A DNA stretch of 64,000 nucleotides from Flavivirga algicola (GCF_012910715.1 NZ_JABBHF010000004.1:62001-126000); one strand, 5' to 3'. Shown: positions 37,228-46,891, numbered from the stretch's first letter. The notes: generated by a model from the letters alone, not told the origin. Program-made: numbers and translations.

Positions 37228-38037
37228 TTAACTTAAAACGCTTGTATTAAAAAATGTTGTATAAGCTTCACCAAATTCATCTTTATTTTTGTATTCTAAA
37301 ACAGGTTTCTTGGATGCTTCCAGATAGGATTTTAAATCTTCAGGGATAGTTTCAGATCCCACAATCAAGGCATCGGAGTAATCAACGGCAACTTTCATCA
37401 AGTTGTTATATGTTGGTTCTTCAAGCACACTAACAGCATCGTCATTAATGTTGTCAAATTTAATTTTATTCAGCATATCTTTATTTAAAGTATTGTTAAA
37501 ACTTTGATCATAAATCGAAGTAACAATTTTGCTTTCGTTAAATAAAGGTTCATCTTTATAATATTCTTTTAAGTATAGAGGCAATAATGATGCTAACCAG
37601 CCATGTACATGAATAACGTCTGGAGACCAATTTAATTTCTTAACAGTTTCAATAACACCTTTTGCAAAGAAAATAGCGCGCTCGTCATTATCTGAAAATA
37701 ATTTGCCATCTTCATCAGTCAATGTTGCTTTTCTTTTAAAGTATTCATCATTATCAATAAAGTAAACCTGTATGCGCTCCTTAGGAATAGATGCTACTTT
37801 GATAATAAGAGGCATATCTAAATCATTTATCACTAAGTTTATACCAGATAGCCTTATAACTTCGTGCAGTTGGTGTCTACGTTCATTTATATTCCCATAG
37901 CGAGGCATAAATATCCTTATTTGCCCACCTTGTTGATTCACCAATCTAGGTGCTTCAAAGGACATGGATGAAATTTCGGTTTCTGGTAAATAAGGAACTA
38001 CTTCAGATGATACGTACAATATCCTCTTATCTTTCAT
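37228..38037 (-). CDS. Glycogen/starch-synthase-like protein, N-terminal GT5 half only
   Basis: A 269-residue protein starting at the internal ATG 38037 (MKDKRILYVSSEVVPY). The upstream open frame to a TTG at 38166 is rejected because that codon lies in a promoter box. It matches the first half of glycogen synthases (SSEVVPY, FMPRYGNIN, DVIHVHGWLASLLPLYLK, IVTSIYD). The KxGGL donor-binding motif that should follow the first patch is replaced (LPETEISSMS), and the whole C-terminal Rossmann half is missing. It is thus unlikely to make glycogen. The length agrees with annotated flavobacterial homologues, so it is a conserved short protein, not a fresh truncation. Confidence 0.8.
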   Translation of the reverse strand: MKDKRILYVSSEVVPYLPETEISSMSFEAPRLVNQQGGQIRIFMPRYGNINERRHQLHEVIRLSGINLVINDLDMPLIIKVASIPKERIQVYFIDNDEYFKRKATLTDEDGKLFSDNDERAIFFAKGVIETVKKLNWSPDVIHVHGWLASLLPLYLKEYYKDEPLFNESKIVTSIYDQSFNNTLNKDMLNKIKFDNINDDAVSVLEEPTYNNLMKVAVDYSDALIVGSETIPEDLKSYLEASKKPVLEYKNKDEFGEAYTTFFNTSVLS

Positions 38038-38163
38038 ATGTTTGTTTTTGTTGACTTCTATAAGTCTTATATCAGCAATTAATGGTCTTTTTTTAAAGAG
38101 AAATTTTATAAAGCTTGTTTTTTTGAGGGTCTCGCTTTTTGAAAATTCAAAATAAAAAACACG

Positions 38164-38171
38164 CAAAAGTA
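38164..38171 (-). promoter_or_regulatory. -7 promoter box of the starch-synthase-like gene
   Basis: On the minus strand TACTTTTG (38171-38164). It gives a leader of about 120 bases to the ATG at 38037. It is divergent from the panC promoter 32 bases away. Confidence 0.45.
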
Positions 38172-38202
38172 CAAAATTTTATGCAGATTGGTTGTAAAAT
38201 CT

Positions 38203-38210
38203 TAAGTTTG
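38203..38210 (+). promoter_or_regulatory. -7 promoter box of panC
   Basis: TAAGTTTG, 25 bases before the GTG start of panC; it fits TAnnTTTG. No good TTG upstream at the usual distance. Confidence 0.45.
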
Positions 38211-38234
38211 CACGCGTTAATTTTTTATTAAAAA

Positions 38235-39086
38235 GTGGAATTTTATTCAGAAAAACAGCAAATTACAGCAAATGTTGATGCTTTTAAAGCAAAACAACTA
38301 ACAATAGGGTTAGTTCCTACAATGGGTGCTTTGCACGAAGGACATTTGCAATTGGTTAAAAAAGCATTAGAGGATAATGATAAAGTTGTTGTTAGTATTT
38401 TTGTTAATCCTACACAATTTGATAATAAAGAGGATTTAGAAAAATATCCTAGAACACTTAATAGTGATATAAGCTTGTTAAAAACGGTTAGTGAAGATCA
38501 TATTATAGTTTATGCGCCTACTGTTGATGATATTTATGAGGGTAAAACAGTGTCTCAAAGTTTTGATTTTGATGGTTTGGAGTTTGAAATGGAAGGTAAA
38601 TTTCGAAATGGACATTTTGACGGGGTTGGTACTATTGTAAAACGTTTTTTTGAGATAGTGAGGCCGCATAACGCGTATTTTGGGGAGAAAGATTTTCAAC
38701 AACTACAGATTATAAAAAAACTAGTGGAAAAATATCGTATTCCAGTTAATATAGTTGGATGTGAAATATATCGGGAAACTAATGGGCTAGCAATGAGTTC
38801 TCGCAATACACGATTAAAGCCAGCGTATAAAAAAGCAGCGCCTTTTATTTACAAAACTTTAACAACTGCCAAAGAACGCTTTGGCACAAATAGTGCTGGT
38901 AAAGTATTGGAATGGGTTGAAAATCAGTTTGCAGAACATGATTTGTTGGCATTAGAATATTTTATCATTGCCGATGCCGAAACGTTAAAACCAGTTACGC
39001 GAAAATCGAACAAAAAATTATATCGAGCGTTTATCGCAGTATATGCAGATGATATTAGACTTATTGATAATATCGCACTAAATTAA
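38235..39086 (+). CDS. panC: Pantoate-beta-alanine ligase
   Basis: ATP-dependent condensation of pantoate and beta-alanine to pantothenate, 283 residues. It shows the nucleotidyl-transferase motif [35 protein letters not shown], then [31 protein letters not shown] and MSSRNTRL. The start is GTG at 38235. It is followed closely by panD, which supplies beta-alanine, so this locus covers the final branch of vitamin B5 synthesis. Confidence 0.96.
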   Translation: MEFYSEKQQITANVDAFKAKQLTIGLVPTMGALHEGHLQLVKKALEDNDKVVVSIFVNPTQFDNKEDLEKYPRTLNSDISLLKTVSEDHIIVYAPTVDDIYEGKTVSQSFDFDGLEFEMEGKFRNGHFDGVGTIVKRFFEIVRPHNAYFGEKDFQQLQIIKKLVEKYRIPVNIVGCEIYRETNGLAMSSRNTRLKPAYKKAAPFIYKTLTTAKERFGTNSAGKVLEWVENQFAEHDLLALEYFIIADAETLKPVTRKSNKKLYRAFIAVYADDIRLIDNIALN

Positions 39087-39095
39087 TTATCTTTG
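39064..39095 (+). promoter_or_regulatory. Internal promoter of panD, four bases before its ATG
   Basis: TTG (39064-39066), a 21-base spacer, TATCTTTG (39088-39095), then CCAT and ATG. The start point would be at or next to the ATG, so a leaderless transcript is predicted. The box lies just after the panC stop codon. Confidence 0.55.
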
Positions 39096-39099
39096 CCAT

Positions 39100-39450
39100 A
39101 TGCAAATTCAAGTAGTAAAATCTAAAATTCATAGAGTAAAATGCACAGGTGCAGAACTCAATTACATAGGGAGTATCACTATTGATGAAGACTTAATGGA
39201 AGCTGCCAATATTATACAAGGTGAAAAAGTTCAAATTGTAAATAACGATAATGGCGAACGTTTAGAAACATATTGTATTCCAGGGCCACGTAAAAGTGGT
39301 GAGATTACACTAAATGGAGCTGCAGCCAGAAAAGTTTCGGTTGGTGATACCTTAATTTTAATCACCTATGCCTTTATGGATATTGAAGAAGCCAAAACCT
39401 TTAAGCCGTCATTGGTTTTTCCAGATGAAGCAACTAACTTATTAAAATAG
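39100..39450 (+). CDS. panD: Aspartate 1-decarboxylase
   Basis: Pyruvoyl enzyme that makes beta-alanine from aspartate. 116 residues. Self-cleavage occurs at Gly24-Ser25 in [11 protein letters not shown], exactly as in E. coli. [28 protein letters not shown] is the second family signature. It starts 13 bases after panC and its ATG lies four bases from a full promoter box. The next gene begins five bases after its stop. Confidence 0.96.
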   Translation: MQIQVVKSKIHRVKCTGAELNYIGSITIDEDLMEAANIIQGEKVQIVNNDNGERLETYCIPGPRKSGEITLNGAAARKVSVGDTLILITYAFMDIEEAKTFKPSLVFPDEATNLLK

Positions 39451-39455
39451 AGGTT

Positions 39456-40424
39456 TTGAACCAAAAGATAAAAAGAATGCTAAAGATTATGCTCCCATTA
39501 TTATTGGGAGTTTTTTTGGTCTGGTATTCGCTATCTCAAATTTCTATTGAAGAATTGGTTAAATATTTTAAAAAAGCAGATTATACATGGATTGTACTAG
39601 GTATGTTTTTAGGGCTTCTAAGTCATTTGTCCAGAGCTTACCGTTGGCGTTTTCAATTGGAGCCTATGGGGTATAATATTAGGTTGGGTAATAGCATCAT
39701 GGCAGTATTTGCTACTTATTTAATAAATTATACCATACCAAGAGCAGGTGAAGTCGCCAGAGCCTCCATACTTACAAATTATGAAGGTGTGCCTTTTGAG
39801 AAGGGCTTTGGAACGATTGTCGCCGAGCGTATTGCAGATATGCTTGTCATGCTTAGCATAATTGCCGTAACACTATGCCTTCAATTTGATTTTATATATG
39901 GATTTTTAATTGAAAAATTCGATCCTATTAAAATTATAATAGCCCTTGTTTTAGGGATTGTATTAATTATATTCTTTTTAAGATTTGTAAAGAGAAGTGA
40001 ATCTAAATTAGCACTAAAAATAAGAACATTTATTAATGGATTAATAGAGGGAGCACTTAGTATTTTTAAAATGAAAAAGAAATGGGCATTTATTTTTCAT
40101 ACGCTATTTATTTGGGGGATGTATGTGCTTATGTTTTACGTAACGTCATTTGCTCTTGAACAAACACAAGATATTCCTTTTGCAGCCATTTTGATCGGTT
40201 TTATTGCAGCCAGTTTTAGTATAGCCGCAACAAACGGAGGTATAGGCTCTTACCCCGAGGCGATTGTACTGGCATTTTTGTTATTTAATATTCCAGAAGA
40301 CCCAAGTCGTGCTTTTGGTTGGATTATGTGGGCATCTCAAACACTTATGATTATAATATTTGGCGGAATTTCCTTGATTTATTTGCCTATTTACAATAGG
40401 AAAAAATCGAAACCAAAAGTTTAA
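39456..40424 (+). CDS. Lysylphosphatidylglycerol synthase/flippase-like membrane protein
   Basis: 322-residue polytopic protein of the UPF0104 family (DUF2/YbhN, AglD-like). Its hydrophobic segments run throughout. Signatures: GLLSHLSRAYRWRFQLEPMGY, YLINYTIPRAGEVARASILTNYEGVPFEKGFGTIVAERIAD and ATNGGIGSYPEAI. Some relatives flip lipids or add lysine to phosphatidylglycerol, but only the membrane half is present, so a lipid-flipping role is more likely than catalysis. The TTG at 39456 has AGGTT before it; an ATG at 39477 is an alternative. It follows panD by five bases. Confidence 0.85.
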   Translation: MNQKIKRMLKIMLPLLLGVFLVWYSLSQISIEELVKYFKKADYTWIVLGMFLGLLSHLSRAYRWRFQLEPMGYNIRLGNSIMAVFATYLINYTIPRAGEVARASILTNYEGVPFEKGFGTIVAERIADMLVMLSIIAVTLCLQFDFIYGFLIEKFDPIKIIIALVLGIVLIIFFLRFVKRSESKLALKIRTFINGLIEGALSIFKMKKKWAFIFHTLFIWGMYVLMFYVTSFALEQTQDIPFAAILIGFIAASFSIAATNGGIGSYPEAIVLAFLLFNIPEDPSRAFGWIMWASQTLMIIIFGGISLIYLPIYNRKKSKPKV

Positions 40425-40515
40425 ATTTTTTGTAAAGGTTACAAAAACTTTGCTTTTAAACTCTCACATTATTTGTTACCTTGCCAATATCAAATTTCAA
40501 AATCATTTATTCAAA

Positions 40516-41664
40516 ATGAAGCCAATACTTTACATTTTGCTGTTTGTGTTCTCAATCTATTTTACTGGAGCACAGGTTAAATACGAAACGATCGAGTCCT
40601 CAAAATTAGGAGAACCCAGAGAAATTAAAATACAATTGCCAAGAGGTTATAATAATAACGAAGACAAAAATTACCCACTGTTTATTGTTCTTGACGGAGA
40701 CTATTTATTTGAAGCTGTAGTTGGAAATGTTGATTATTATTCTTATTGGGAAGATATGCCAGAATCAATAGTTGTAGGTCTTAATCAAGTTGATAAACGA
40801 TTCGATGATTGCATGTATTCTGAGCAAAACTCTTTGCCTATAGATACAGGTGCCAATTTTTTCGAATTCATAGGTATGGAGCTTATCCCTTATATAGAAA
40901 AGACCTATAGAACAACTAATTTTAGAGTGGTTGTAGGTCATGGGGAAACAGCCAATTTTATTAATTATTTTTTATTAAAACCACAGCCTTTATTTCAAGG
41001 TTATATAGCTGTTAGCCCGGATTTAGCTCCAAAAATGTTGGATTACCTACCAGAACGTTTAAGTAAGTTGGAATCTAAATTATTCTATTATTTAGCAAAT
41101 ACTAAAAACGATCCAGGTTCCATAAAGAAGATGACAGAAACTTTAAACAAAGATATTTCTGCTATAGAAAATGAGAACTTGGTTTATAACTTTAATAGTT
41201 TTGAAACCCCATCCCATTATTCGGTGCCTTTGCATGCGTTGCCAAACGGTATTGAAAACATTTTTAAAGTATTCCAACCCATTAGTAAAAGGGAATATAA
41301 AGAAACTATACTAGAATTGGAGACATCTCCAGTAGATTATTTGGTTGAAAAATATAAAACGATTAACGGTTTGTTTGGTCTTGAAAGGCGAATTCTAATT
41401 AATGATTTCAAAGCGATTTCAGCAGCTATTGAAAAAACCGAGCAGTTTGAATACTATGAAGAATTAGGTAAAATTGCAAGAGACCAATACCCAAAAACAC
41501 TTTTAGGAGGTTACTATTTAGCGCGATTTTATGAAGAAATGGGTGAACCCAAAAAGGCTATGCGTACTTATGAAACAGCTTATACTCTCGAAGAAGTCGC
41601 CGGGATAACTAAGGATTTGTTAATTGAGAAAATAGATTTAATTAAAGAAGATTTTGGATATTAA
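40516..41664 (+). CDS. Secreted esterase-like alpha/beta protein without the serine
   Basis: 382 residues from the ATG at 40516, which begins a signal peptide (KPILYILLFVFSIYFTGAQ). The fold is the esterase D / enterochelin esterase type: REIKIQLPRGYN, YPLFIVLDGDYLFE, ESIVVGLNQVDKRFDD, FIGMELIPYIEKTYRT. The nucleophile elbow, normally GHSxG, reads GHGET (residues 141-145), so Ser143 is a Gly and hydrolysis is unlikely. A C-terminal helical region includes a TPR-like stretch (YYLARFYEEMGEPKKAMRTYETA). It overlaps radA by one base (TAATG). Confidence 0.82.
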   Translation: MKPILYILLFVFSIYFTGAQVKYETIESSKLGEPREIKIQLPRGYNNNEDKNYPLFIVLDGDYLFEAVVGNVDYYSYWEDMPESIVVGLNQVDKRFDDCMYSEQNSLPIDTGANFFEFIGMELIPYIEKTYRTTNFRVVVGHGETANFINYFLLKPQPLFQGYIAVSPDLAPKMLDYLPERLSKLESKLFYYLANTKNDPGSIKKMTETLNKDISAIENENLVYNFNSFETPSHYSVPLHALPNGIENIFKVFQPISKREYKETILELETSPVDYLVEKYKTINGLFGLERRILINDFKAISAAIEKTEQFEYYEELGKIARDQYPKTLLGGYYLARFYEEMGEPKKAMRTYETAYTLEEVAGITKDLLIEKIDLIKEDFGY

Positions 41665-43022
41665 TGGCAAAAGTAAAAACGACTTTTTTTTGTCAAAGCT
41701 GTGGAACCCAATATGCAAAATGGCAAGGACAATGCAATGCCTGTAAAGCTTGGAATACGATTGTTGAGGAAGTTATCCAGAAACCAGAGAAGAGCGATTG
41801 GAAGTCTTCGACTTCTACTATAAAAAAAGTATCGGTTCCTTTACGAATCCAAGAGATAGATGTTTCCAAAGAACCGAGGCTCAATACATTCGATAGCGAG
41901 TTTAATCGTGTGCTAGGAGGAGGCATAGTGCCAGGGTCTTTAACATTGCTGGGAGGGGAGCCAGGCATCGGTAAGAGTACTTTATTACTTCAAATTTCAT
42001 TAAAATTACCCTATAAAACCTTATATGTTTCAGGGGAAGAAAGCCAGAAACAAATAAAAATGCGTGCAGAACGCATTAACCCTGATAATAACAATTGTTA
42101 TATATTAACGGAAACCAAAACACAAAATATATTCAAACAAATTGAAACTTTAGAACCAGATATTGTTGTAATCGATTCTATTCAAACCCTTCATAGCGAT
42201 TACATTGAATCTTCTTCAGGGAGTATTTCCCAGATAAAAGAGTGTACCACTGAACTTATAAAGTTTGCCAAAGAAACGGCAACGCCCGTTTTATTGATTG
42301 GTCATATCACTAAAGATGGCCATATTGCTGGCCCCAAAATTTTGGAGCATATGGTAGACACCGTATTGCAATTTGAGGGAGATCGTAATCACATATTCAG
42401 AATTTTAAGAGCGAATAAAAACCGCTTTGGCTCTACTAACGAGTTGGGTATTTACGAAATGCAGGGGTCTGGACTCAGAGAAGTTACGAATCCATCAGAG
42501 ATTTTAATCTCTAAGAAAGATGAGGAATTATCTGGAAATGCTATTGCAGCAACTTTAGAGGGCATGCGTCCATTGATGATAGAAGTGCAAGCGTTGGTTA
42601 GCACAGCAGTTTATGGAACGCCGCAGCGTAGTGCCACTGGTTTTAATGCCAAACGACTCAATATGCTATTGGCAGTATTGGAAAAACGTGCTGGTTTCCG
42701 ATTAGGGGCTAAGGATGTATTTTTAAATATTACTGGGGGTATAACGGTAGACGACCCTGCTATAGATTTGGCGGTTGTCGCTTCAATTTTATCATCAAAT
42801 GAAGATATGGCATTGCCAAAGGATTTTTGTTTTGCAGCCGAAGTTGGTCTGTCTGGGGAAATTCGTCCAGTCCAGCGTGTAGAACAACGTATTTTGGAAG
42901 CTGAAAAACTTGGGTTCTCTACTATTTTTGTGTCTAAATACAATAAGATTTCATTAAAAAGTACTGTAATTAAAATCCAACTCATTTCTAAAATTGAAGA
43001 TTTGGTTGATATGCTTATCTAA
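41664..43022 (+). CDS. radA: DNA repair protein RadA
   Basis: RadA processes recombination intermediates together with RecA. 452 residues. Zinc finger Cys10-x2-Cys13 and Cys24-x2-Cys27; Walker A GGEPGIGKSTLL near 95; the RadA-specific KNRFG (in RANKNRFGSTNE); and a Lon-like C-terminal domain (RSATGFNAKRLNMLLAVLEKRAG, then AEVGLSGEIRPVQRVEQRI). It overlaps the previous gene by one base. No terminator was seen in the AT-rich region that follows. Confidence 0.97.
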   Translation: MAKVKTTFFCQSCGTQYAKWQGQCNACKAWNTIVEEVIQKPEKSDWKSSTSTIKKVSVPLRIQEIDVSKEPRLNTFDSEFNRVLGGGIVPGSLTLLGGEPGIGKSTLLLQISLKLPYKTLYVSGEESQKQIKMRAERINPDNNNCYILTETKTQNIFKQIETLEPDIVVIDSIQTLHSDYIESSSGSISQIKECTTELIKFAKETATPVLLIGHITKDGHIAGPKILEHMVDTVLQFEGDRNHIFRILRANKNRFGSTNELGIYEMQGSGLREVTNPSEILISKKDEELSGNAIAATLEGMRPLMIEVQALVSTAVYGTPQRSATGFNAKRLNMLLAVLEKRAGFRLGAKDVFLNITGGITVDDPAIDLAVVASILSSNEDMALPKDFCFAAEVGLSGEIRPVQRVEQRILEAEKLGFSTIFVSKYNKISLKSTVIKIQLISKIEDLVDMLI

Positions 43023-43382
43023 TTTTTAGCAATTTTTCACCCCTTCTAAAACTCAAAATGTACGCTTTATCGTATATATGTTTGCATTTTGTCTGATTTT
43101 TATTAGTTTTTATCGATTTTTTGAATTAATTTTGTGATGTATTTGATCCAAGTCGTCAGATTAATGTTTTTGATCAATGATTTGGTCAAATGAAGTATTC
43201 TTCCCTCAGAATAAATTATAATTTTAATACAAAAAATCAAACAATAGTGCTAATGAAGGTGCGTAAACGGTATGCATTTCGTCGATTTTATGGTAGTTGA
43301 AAGAAAAATTTGATTTTTTAACGATAAAAATATGTAACTATTTGAATATAAAATAATTTAGATCTACCCAAATCTATTAATT
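43023..43382. other. 360-base intergenic region before the LamG gene
   Basis: Very AT-rich with no small gene that can be supported. It holds a TAnnTTTG match, TATGTTTG, at 43077-43084 (roughly 300 bases before the next ATG). No hairpin terminator for radA, and no tRNA-like or recognised leader structure, was found. A long leader for the next gene, or a small RNA, would be possible. Confidence 0.4.
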
Positions 43383-46300
43383 ATGAAGACATATACTATT
43401 AACCTAGGACAAGTTTATTTATTTGTATTGTTTTTTTTAGCAATAAAAGGCATTACTTATGCGCAGCTCCATTCCTCTCCTGCATGCGGCGAAAATTTTA
43501 CTTTAGACTGGTCTTCAGCGCCTTCGGCGACTAACGAATTTAATTGGTTGGCTGCTGGGGTCTTATCTAATACATTTATTAATGTAGATAATTCTGGAAT
43601 AGATTTCACAGTAACTTTTACAGGAGAAACTGGCACTCTGGGCGTTTGGGGAGGAACACAAACACCAAAAGTAGGGACATCGGCTTCGGGTTCTAGTTTA
43701 GAGAATCTAGACCTTGTTACTAATGGCTTTTCTTCAACAGGTATAACCTGTACAATAACGTTTAGTACTCCTATATATGCTTTATCTTTTGATTTATCTC
43801 ATGTAAATTCTAATGGAACCAATGGAGATATGTACACGATTACTGCGACTACTACTAATGGAGACACCCTTTTTCCGACATTTACCAGTTCGCCAACTCC
43901 ATCGTATACTATAAATAATTCAACAGGAGTGGTAGATGCGAATGCTTCATCCACCAGTGGAACAAATGCTATTGTTGGGGTTAATTTCTTAGATGAAGAT
44001 TATATTGAAAGCGTTACTTTTTTATGGCAAAATTGTTCTTCATGCTCCCCTAATGTTATGCATGGCTCTGGGCTCGGTAATTTTAGTTTTTGTATCCCCC
44101 AAACTCTAGATTTTGATGGTGTAAACGATTATATAGACAGAGCTGCATTTTTAGGAGGTAAATCAGAAGTAACAATGATGTCATGGATAAAACTAGATGC
44201 TGGTTCTGATGGAGGTGAAATCATAGGGCAACGTAATTTTAGACTTTATGTAGATTCAAATAAAAACTTGAAAGGGTTTGTTAGAACTGACTCTGGATTA
44301 AGTATAAGCACACCAGATCTCTCTCTAGCAACATTATCGGATAATTTATGGTACCATGTTTCTTTAAAATATAATGGGAACACAGGAGATATAACCCTAG
44401 ATTTAAATGGAGAATCTATTTGGAATTATTCCGATGTATCCATTATAGGAACAACTCTTAACAATGAAGCTGAATGGAATTCGGATCATGATTTTGAAAT
44501 TGGAAGAAACACTGAGCTGAACAATAATTATTTTGAAGGTTCAATTTATGAGTGTAGGGTATATAATAAATCTTTGACAGTTAGTCAATTACAGAGGCAG
44601 GTAAATCAAGAGATTGAAAACAATTTGGGTAACGTAAGAGGGACTATTATACCAAAAGATATTGAAGGGTTATTGTGGAGTGATTTGGAGCTTTACTATA
44701 AAATGGGAGTAATTGAAACAGGTTATACCCCAGATTCTTCTAACTCAAATGTTGATGGGCATTTAAATAATATGAGAACCTATCAAGAATATACAGCTCC
44801 TTTACCTTATGTTACTACCTCGTTTTGTAGTGGAAACTGGACTGATTCCAACAATTGGGTCCATGGGGATGTATGGGATGTAAGTGCAATACCTTCTGAA
44901 AGCGCTATTATACAGATACAAGGAAATATCCAACTAAACACCGATATATCAACAGTTGGTTTAATCATTGATAGCGCAAGTACATTAGAAGTAAGTAATG
45001 ATAGTGGAGTATTTAACTCCTGGTACTTAGAGTTGAACGGTATATTGAACTTAGAAGATGATTGTCAGTTAATACAGACGGAAAACAGTGACCTGGTAAC
45101 CTCTGCAACGGGAAAAATTTTAAGACGTCAGGAAGGTGCATCCAATGTCTATCGTTATAATTATTGGTCGTCGCCAGTAGGTGCAGTGGGTGCTACAAGT
45201 TTAACAGATAACAATGCCGCTATCAATAATGCTAATAATACCCCATTTAGCTTGAATACGATAAAAGATGAATCGGGAATCGCGATGTCGTTTACTTCGG
45301 CATATGACGAAGCGGGAAAAATTAGTACCTATTGGTTATATACCTTTAAGAATGGGCTCACTTATTGGGACTGGGCAGCACTTTCGCCAAGTACACCATT
45401 AGAAGTAGGTGTTGGTTACACGCAAAAAGGAACAGGTAATGCTGGTGTAGAACAGCAATATATTTTTGAAGGAAAACCAAATAATGGAACCATATTAGTG
45501 AATGTTACTGATGTAGGCGGGGCAGGATCGGTGGCCTCAGTATCAAAAACAGAATATCTGTTGGGGAATCCATACCCGTCGGCTTTGGACATTCATAAGT
45601 TTATTGATGACAATGTAGGTGTTATAGATGGCACTTTGCAGTTGTGGCAACAATGGGCAGGCGATTCTCATTACCTTGATGAATATCAAGCTGGGTATGC
45701 GCAGGTTAATAAACTAGGCTCGGTAAGAGCTTATCAATTTGTAGGTTTTTATGGTGCTCATAACGGTTCTCAGGATGGAACGAAGACACCATCAAGATAC
45801 CTTCCAGTAGGGCAAGGGTTTATTACGGAGATTATAGCAGATGGAACGGTAGAGTTTAATAATAGTCAGAGGGTATTCATAAAAGAATCCGATGCGGATG
45901 GCACTTACAGCACTGGATCTACATTCTTTAAATCGAGTGATACAAAATATAAAAAAGGTAGCAGCACTGCGAAATCAGGTAATCAGACTGGAGCTATGCA
46001 GAAAATCCGTTTGGAGTTCAATGCGACCTCAGGGCCAGAAACGAGAAGGGAACTGCTCATGGGCTTTAGCGAAACGACTACTGACGGGTTTGATTACGGA
46101 TACGATGCAGAATGTAACGAGTCTAACAACAACGACCTGAACCTGAATTTGGAAAGCAAGAATATGAACATACAGGCATACGGTCCTATTACTGTCAATA
46201 AGGTAGTGCCCCTAAATTTTAAATCATCAGGGAATAATTCATTTGAAATAAGGATTACCGAGACAGAAAATCTGGATGAGAATCAAAAAGTCTATCTAAG

Positions 46301-46685
46301 AGATCATCTAACAGGAGGTTACTTCGAGCTTACAACCAATGAGGTATATAGCTTTAGCTCAGAACAGGGTAAGTTCAATAATAGGTTTGAAATCGTGTTC
46401 CAAAATGAATCAAAAACCTTGAGTTTGGAAGAAGCTGCATTTACAGAAAATTATATTTATTATCAGAATAAAACCAATACGTTGTTTGCCAAGAAGCTAA
46501 ATAGTGGCGTTAAAAAAATGGCTTTAATTAGTATGAGAGGAGAAACCGTTTTAGAGGTTGACAACATATCGACAGAAATCCTGGAGAATGGCTTTAAGTT
46601 TAGTAATATATCAACAGGTGCCTACGTGGTCTGTCTAAGAACAGAGGCGAACGAGGTGCTTACCAAAAAAATTGTTTTTAATTAA
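43383..46685 (+). CDS. Large secreted LamG-domain protein with T9SS sorting domain
   Basis: 1100-residue exported protein. Signal peptide to about TYAQ, then a beta-sandwich region (40-230), a laminin-G/concanavalin-like domain (about 240-400: DFDGVNDYIDRAAFLGG, EVTMMSWIKLDAGS, FYECRVYNKSLTVSQLQ), an SGNWTDSNNW unit, and a module shared with the protein at 9109: NYWSSPVGAV, LLGNPYPSALDIHKF, LQLWQQWAG, LPVGQGFITEI, VEFNNSQRVF. The C-terminal sorting domain ends SNISTGAYVVCLRTEANEVLTKK. It is likely a surface adhesin or polysaccharide-binding protein (inference). A structured element follows at 46712. Confidence 0.86.
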   Translation: MKTYTINLGQVYLFVLFFLAIKGITYAQLHSSPACGENFTLDWSSAPSATNEFNWLAAGVLSNTFINVDNSGIDFTVTFTGETGTLGVWGGTQTPKVGTSASGSSLENLDLVTNGFSSTGITCTITFSTPIYALSFDLSHVNSNGTNGDMYTITATTTNGDTLFPTFTSSPTPSYTINNSTGVVDANASSTSGTNAIVGVNFLDEDYIESVTFLWQNCSSCSPNVMHGSGLGNFSFCIPQTLDFDGVNDYIDRAAFLGGKSEVTMMSWIKLDAGSDGGEIIGQRNFRLYVDSNKNLKGFVRTDSGLSISTPDLSLATLSDNLWYHVSLKYNGNTGDITLDLNGESIWNYSDVSIIGTTLNNEAEWNSDHDFEIGRNTELNNNYFEGSIYECRVYNKSLTVSQLQRQVNQEIENNLGNVRGTIIPKDIEGLLWSDLELYYKMGVIETGYTPDSSNSNVDGHLNNMRTYQEYTAPLPYVTTSFCSGNWTDSNNWVHGDVWDVSAIPSESAIIQIQGNIQLNTDISTVGLIIDSASTLEVSNDSGVFNSWYLELNGILNLEDDCQLIQTENSDLVTSATGKILRRQEGASNVYRYNYWSSPVGAVGATSLTDNNAAINNANNTPFSLNTIKDESGIAMSFTSAYDEAGKISTYWLYTFKNGLTYWDWAALSPSTPLEVGVGYTQKGTGNAGVEQQYIFEGKPNNGTILVNVTDVGGAGSVASVSKTEYLLGNPYPSALDIHKFIDDNVGVIDGTLQLWQQWAGDSHYLDEYQAGYAQVNKLGSVRAYQFVGFYGAHNGSQDGTKTPSRYLPVGQGFITEIIADGTVEFNNSQRVFIKESDADGTYSTGSTFFKSSDTKYKKGSSTAKSGNQTGAMQKIRLEFNATSGPETRRELLMGFSETTTDGFDYGYDAECNESNNNDLNLNLESKNMNIQAYGPITVNKVVPLNFKSSGNNSFEIRITETENLDENQKVYLRDHLTGGYFELTTNEVYSFSSEQGKFNNRFEIVFQNESKTLSLEEAAFTENYIYYQNKTNTLFAKKLNSGVKKMALISMRGETVLEVDNISTEILENGFKFSNISTGAYVVCLRTEANEVLTKKIVFN

Positions 46686-46711
46686 TTTAGTTTTTATAAT
46701 AATTATCGAGG

Positions 46712-46812
46712 AGCTATTTCAAAAGTACTAAGGTGTCTGTTCGAACACTATGGCTGTGCTTAGTATAAGTTAAAGTCGATAACTTTTAGTTTCTAATACT
46801 TTTGAGATAGCT
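46712..46812. repeat. Structured inverted-repeat element after the LamG gene
   Basis: Arms AGCTATTTCAAAAGTACTA (46712-46730) and its near complement TAATACTTTTGAGATAGCT (46794-46812; 17 of 19 pair). Inside, TACTAAG (46726) can instead pair with CTTAGTA (46759), and TGTTCGAACA is a palindrome at 46738. No transposase and no clear target duplication are seen. It may be a MITE-like remnant or a fold that ends the long transcript. Confidence 0.65.
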
Positions 46813-46891
46813 TCTTTTAATTAAAGGTTAATACTTTGATATAATTAACGATTTCTCTGTAATTTAATCTTCTATTTTTCCTAAAATTCCT

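Noticed and set aside
38037-38166. Longer start for the glycogen-synthase-like gene
   Set aside because: The TTG is inside a TACTTTTG promoter box and the extra 43 residues do not resemble the family.
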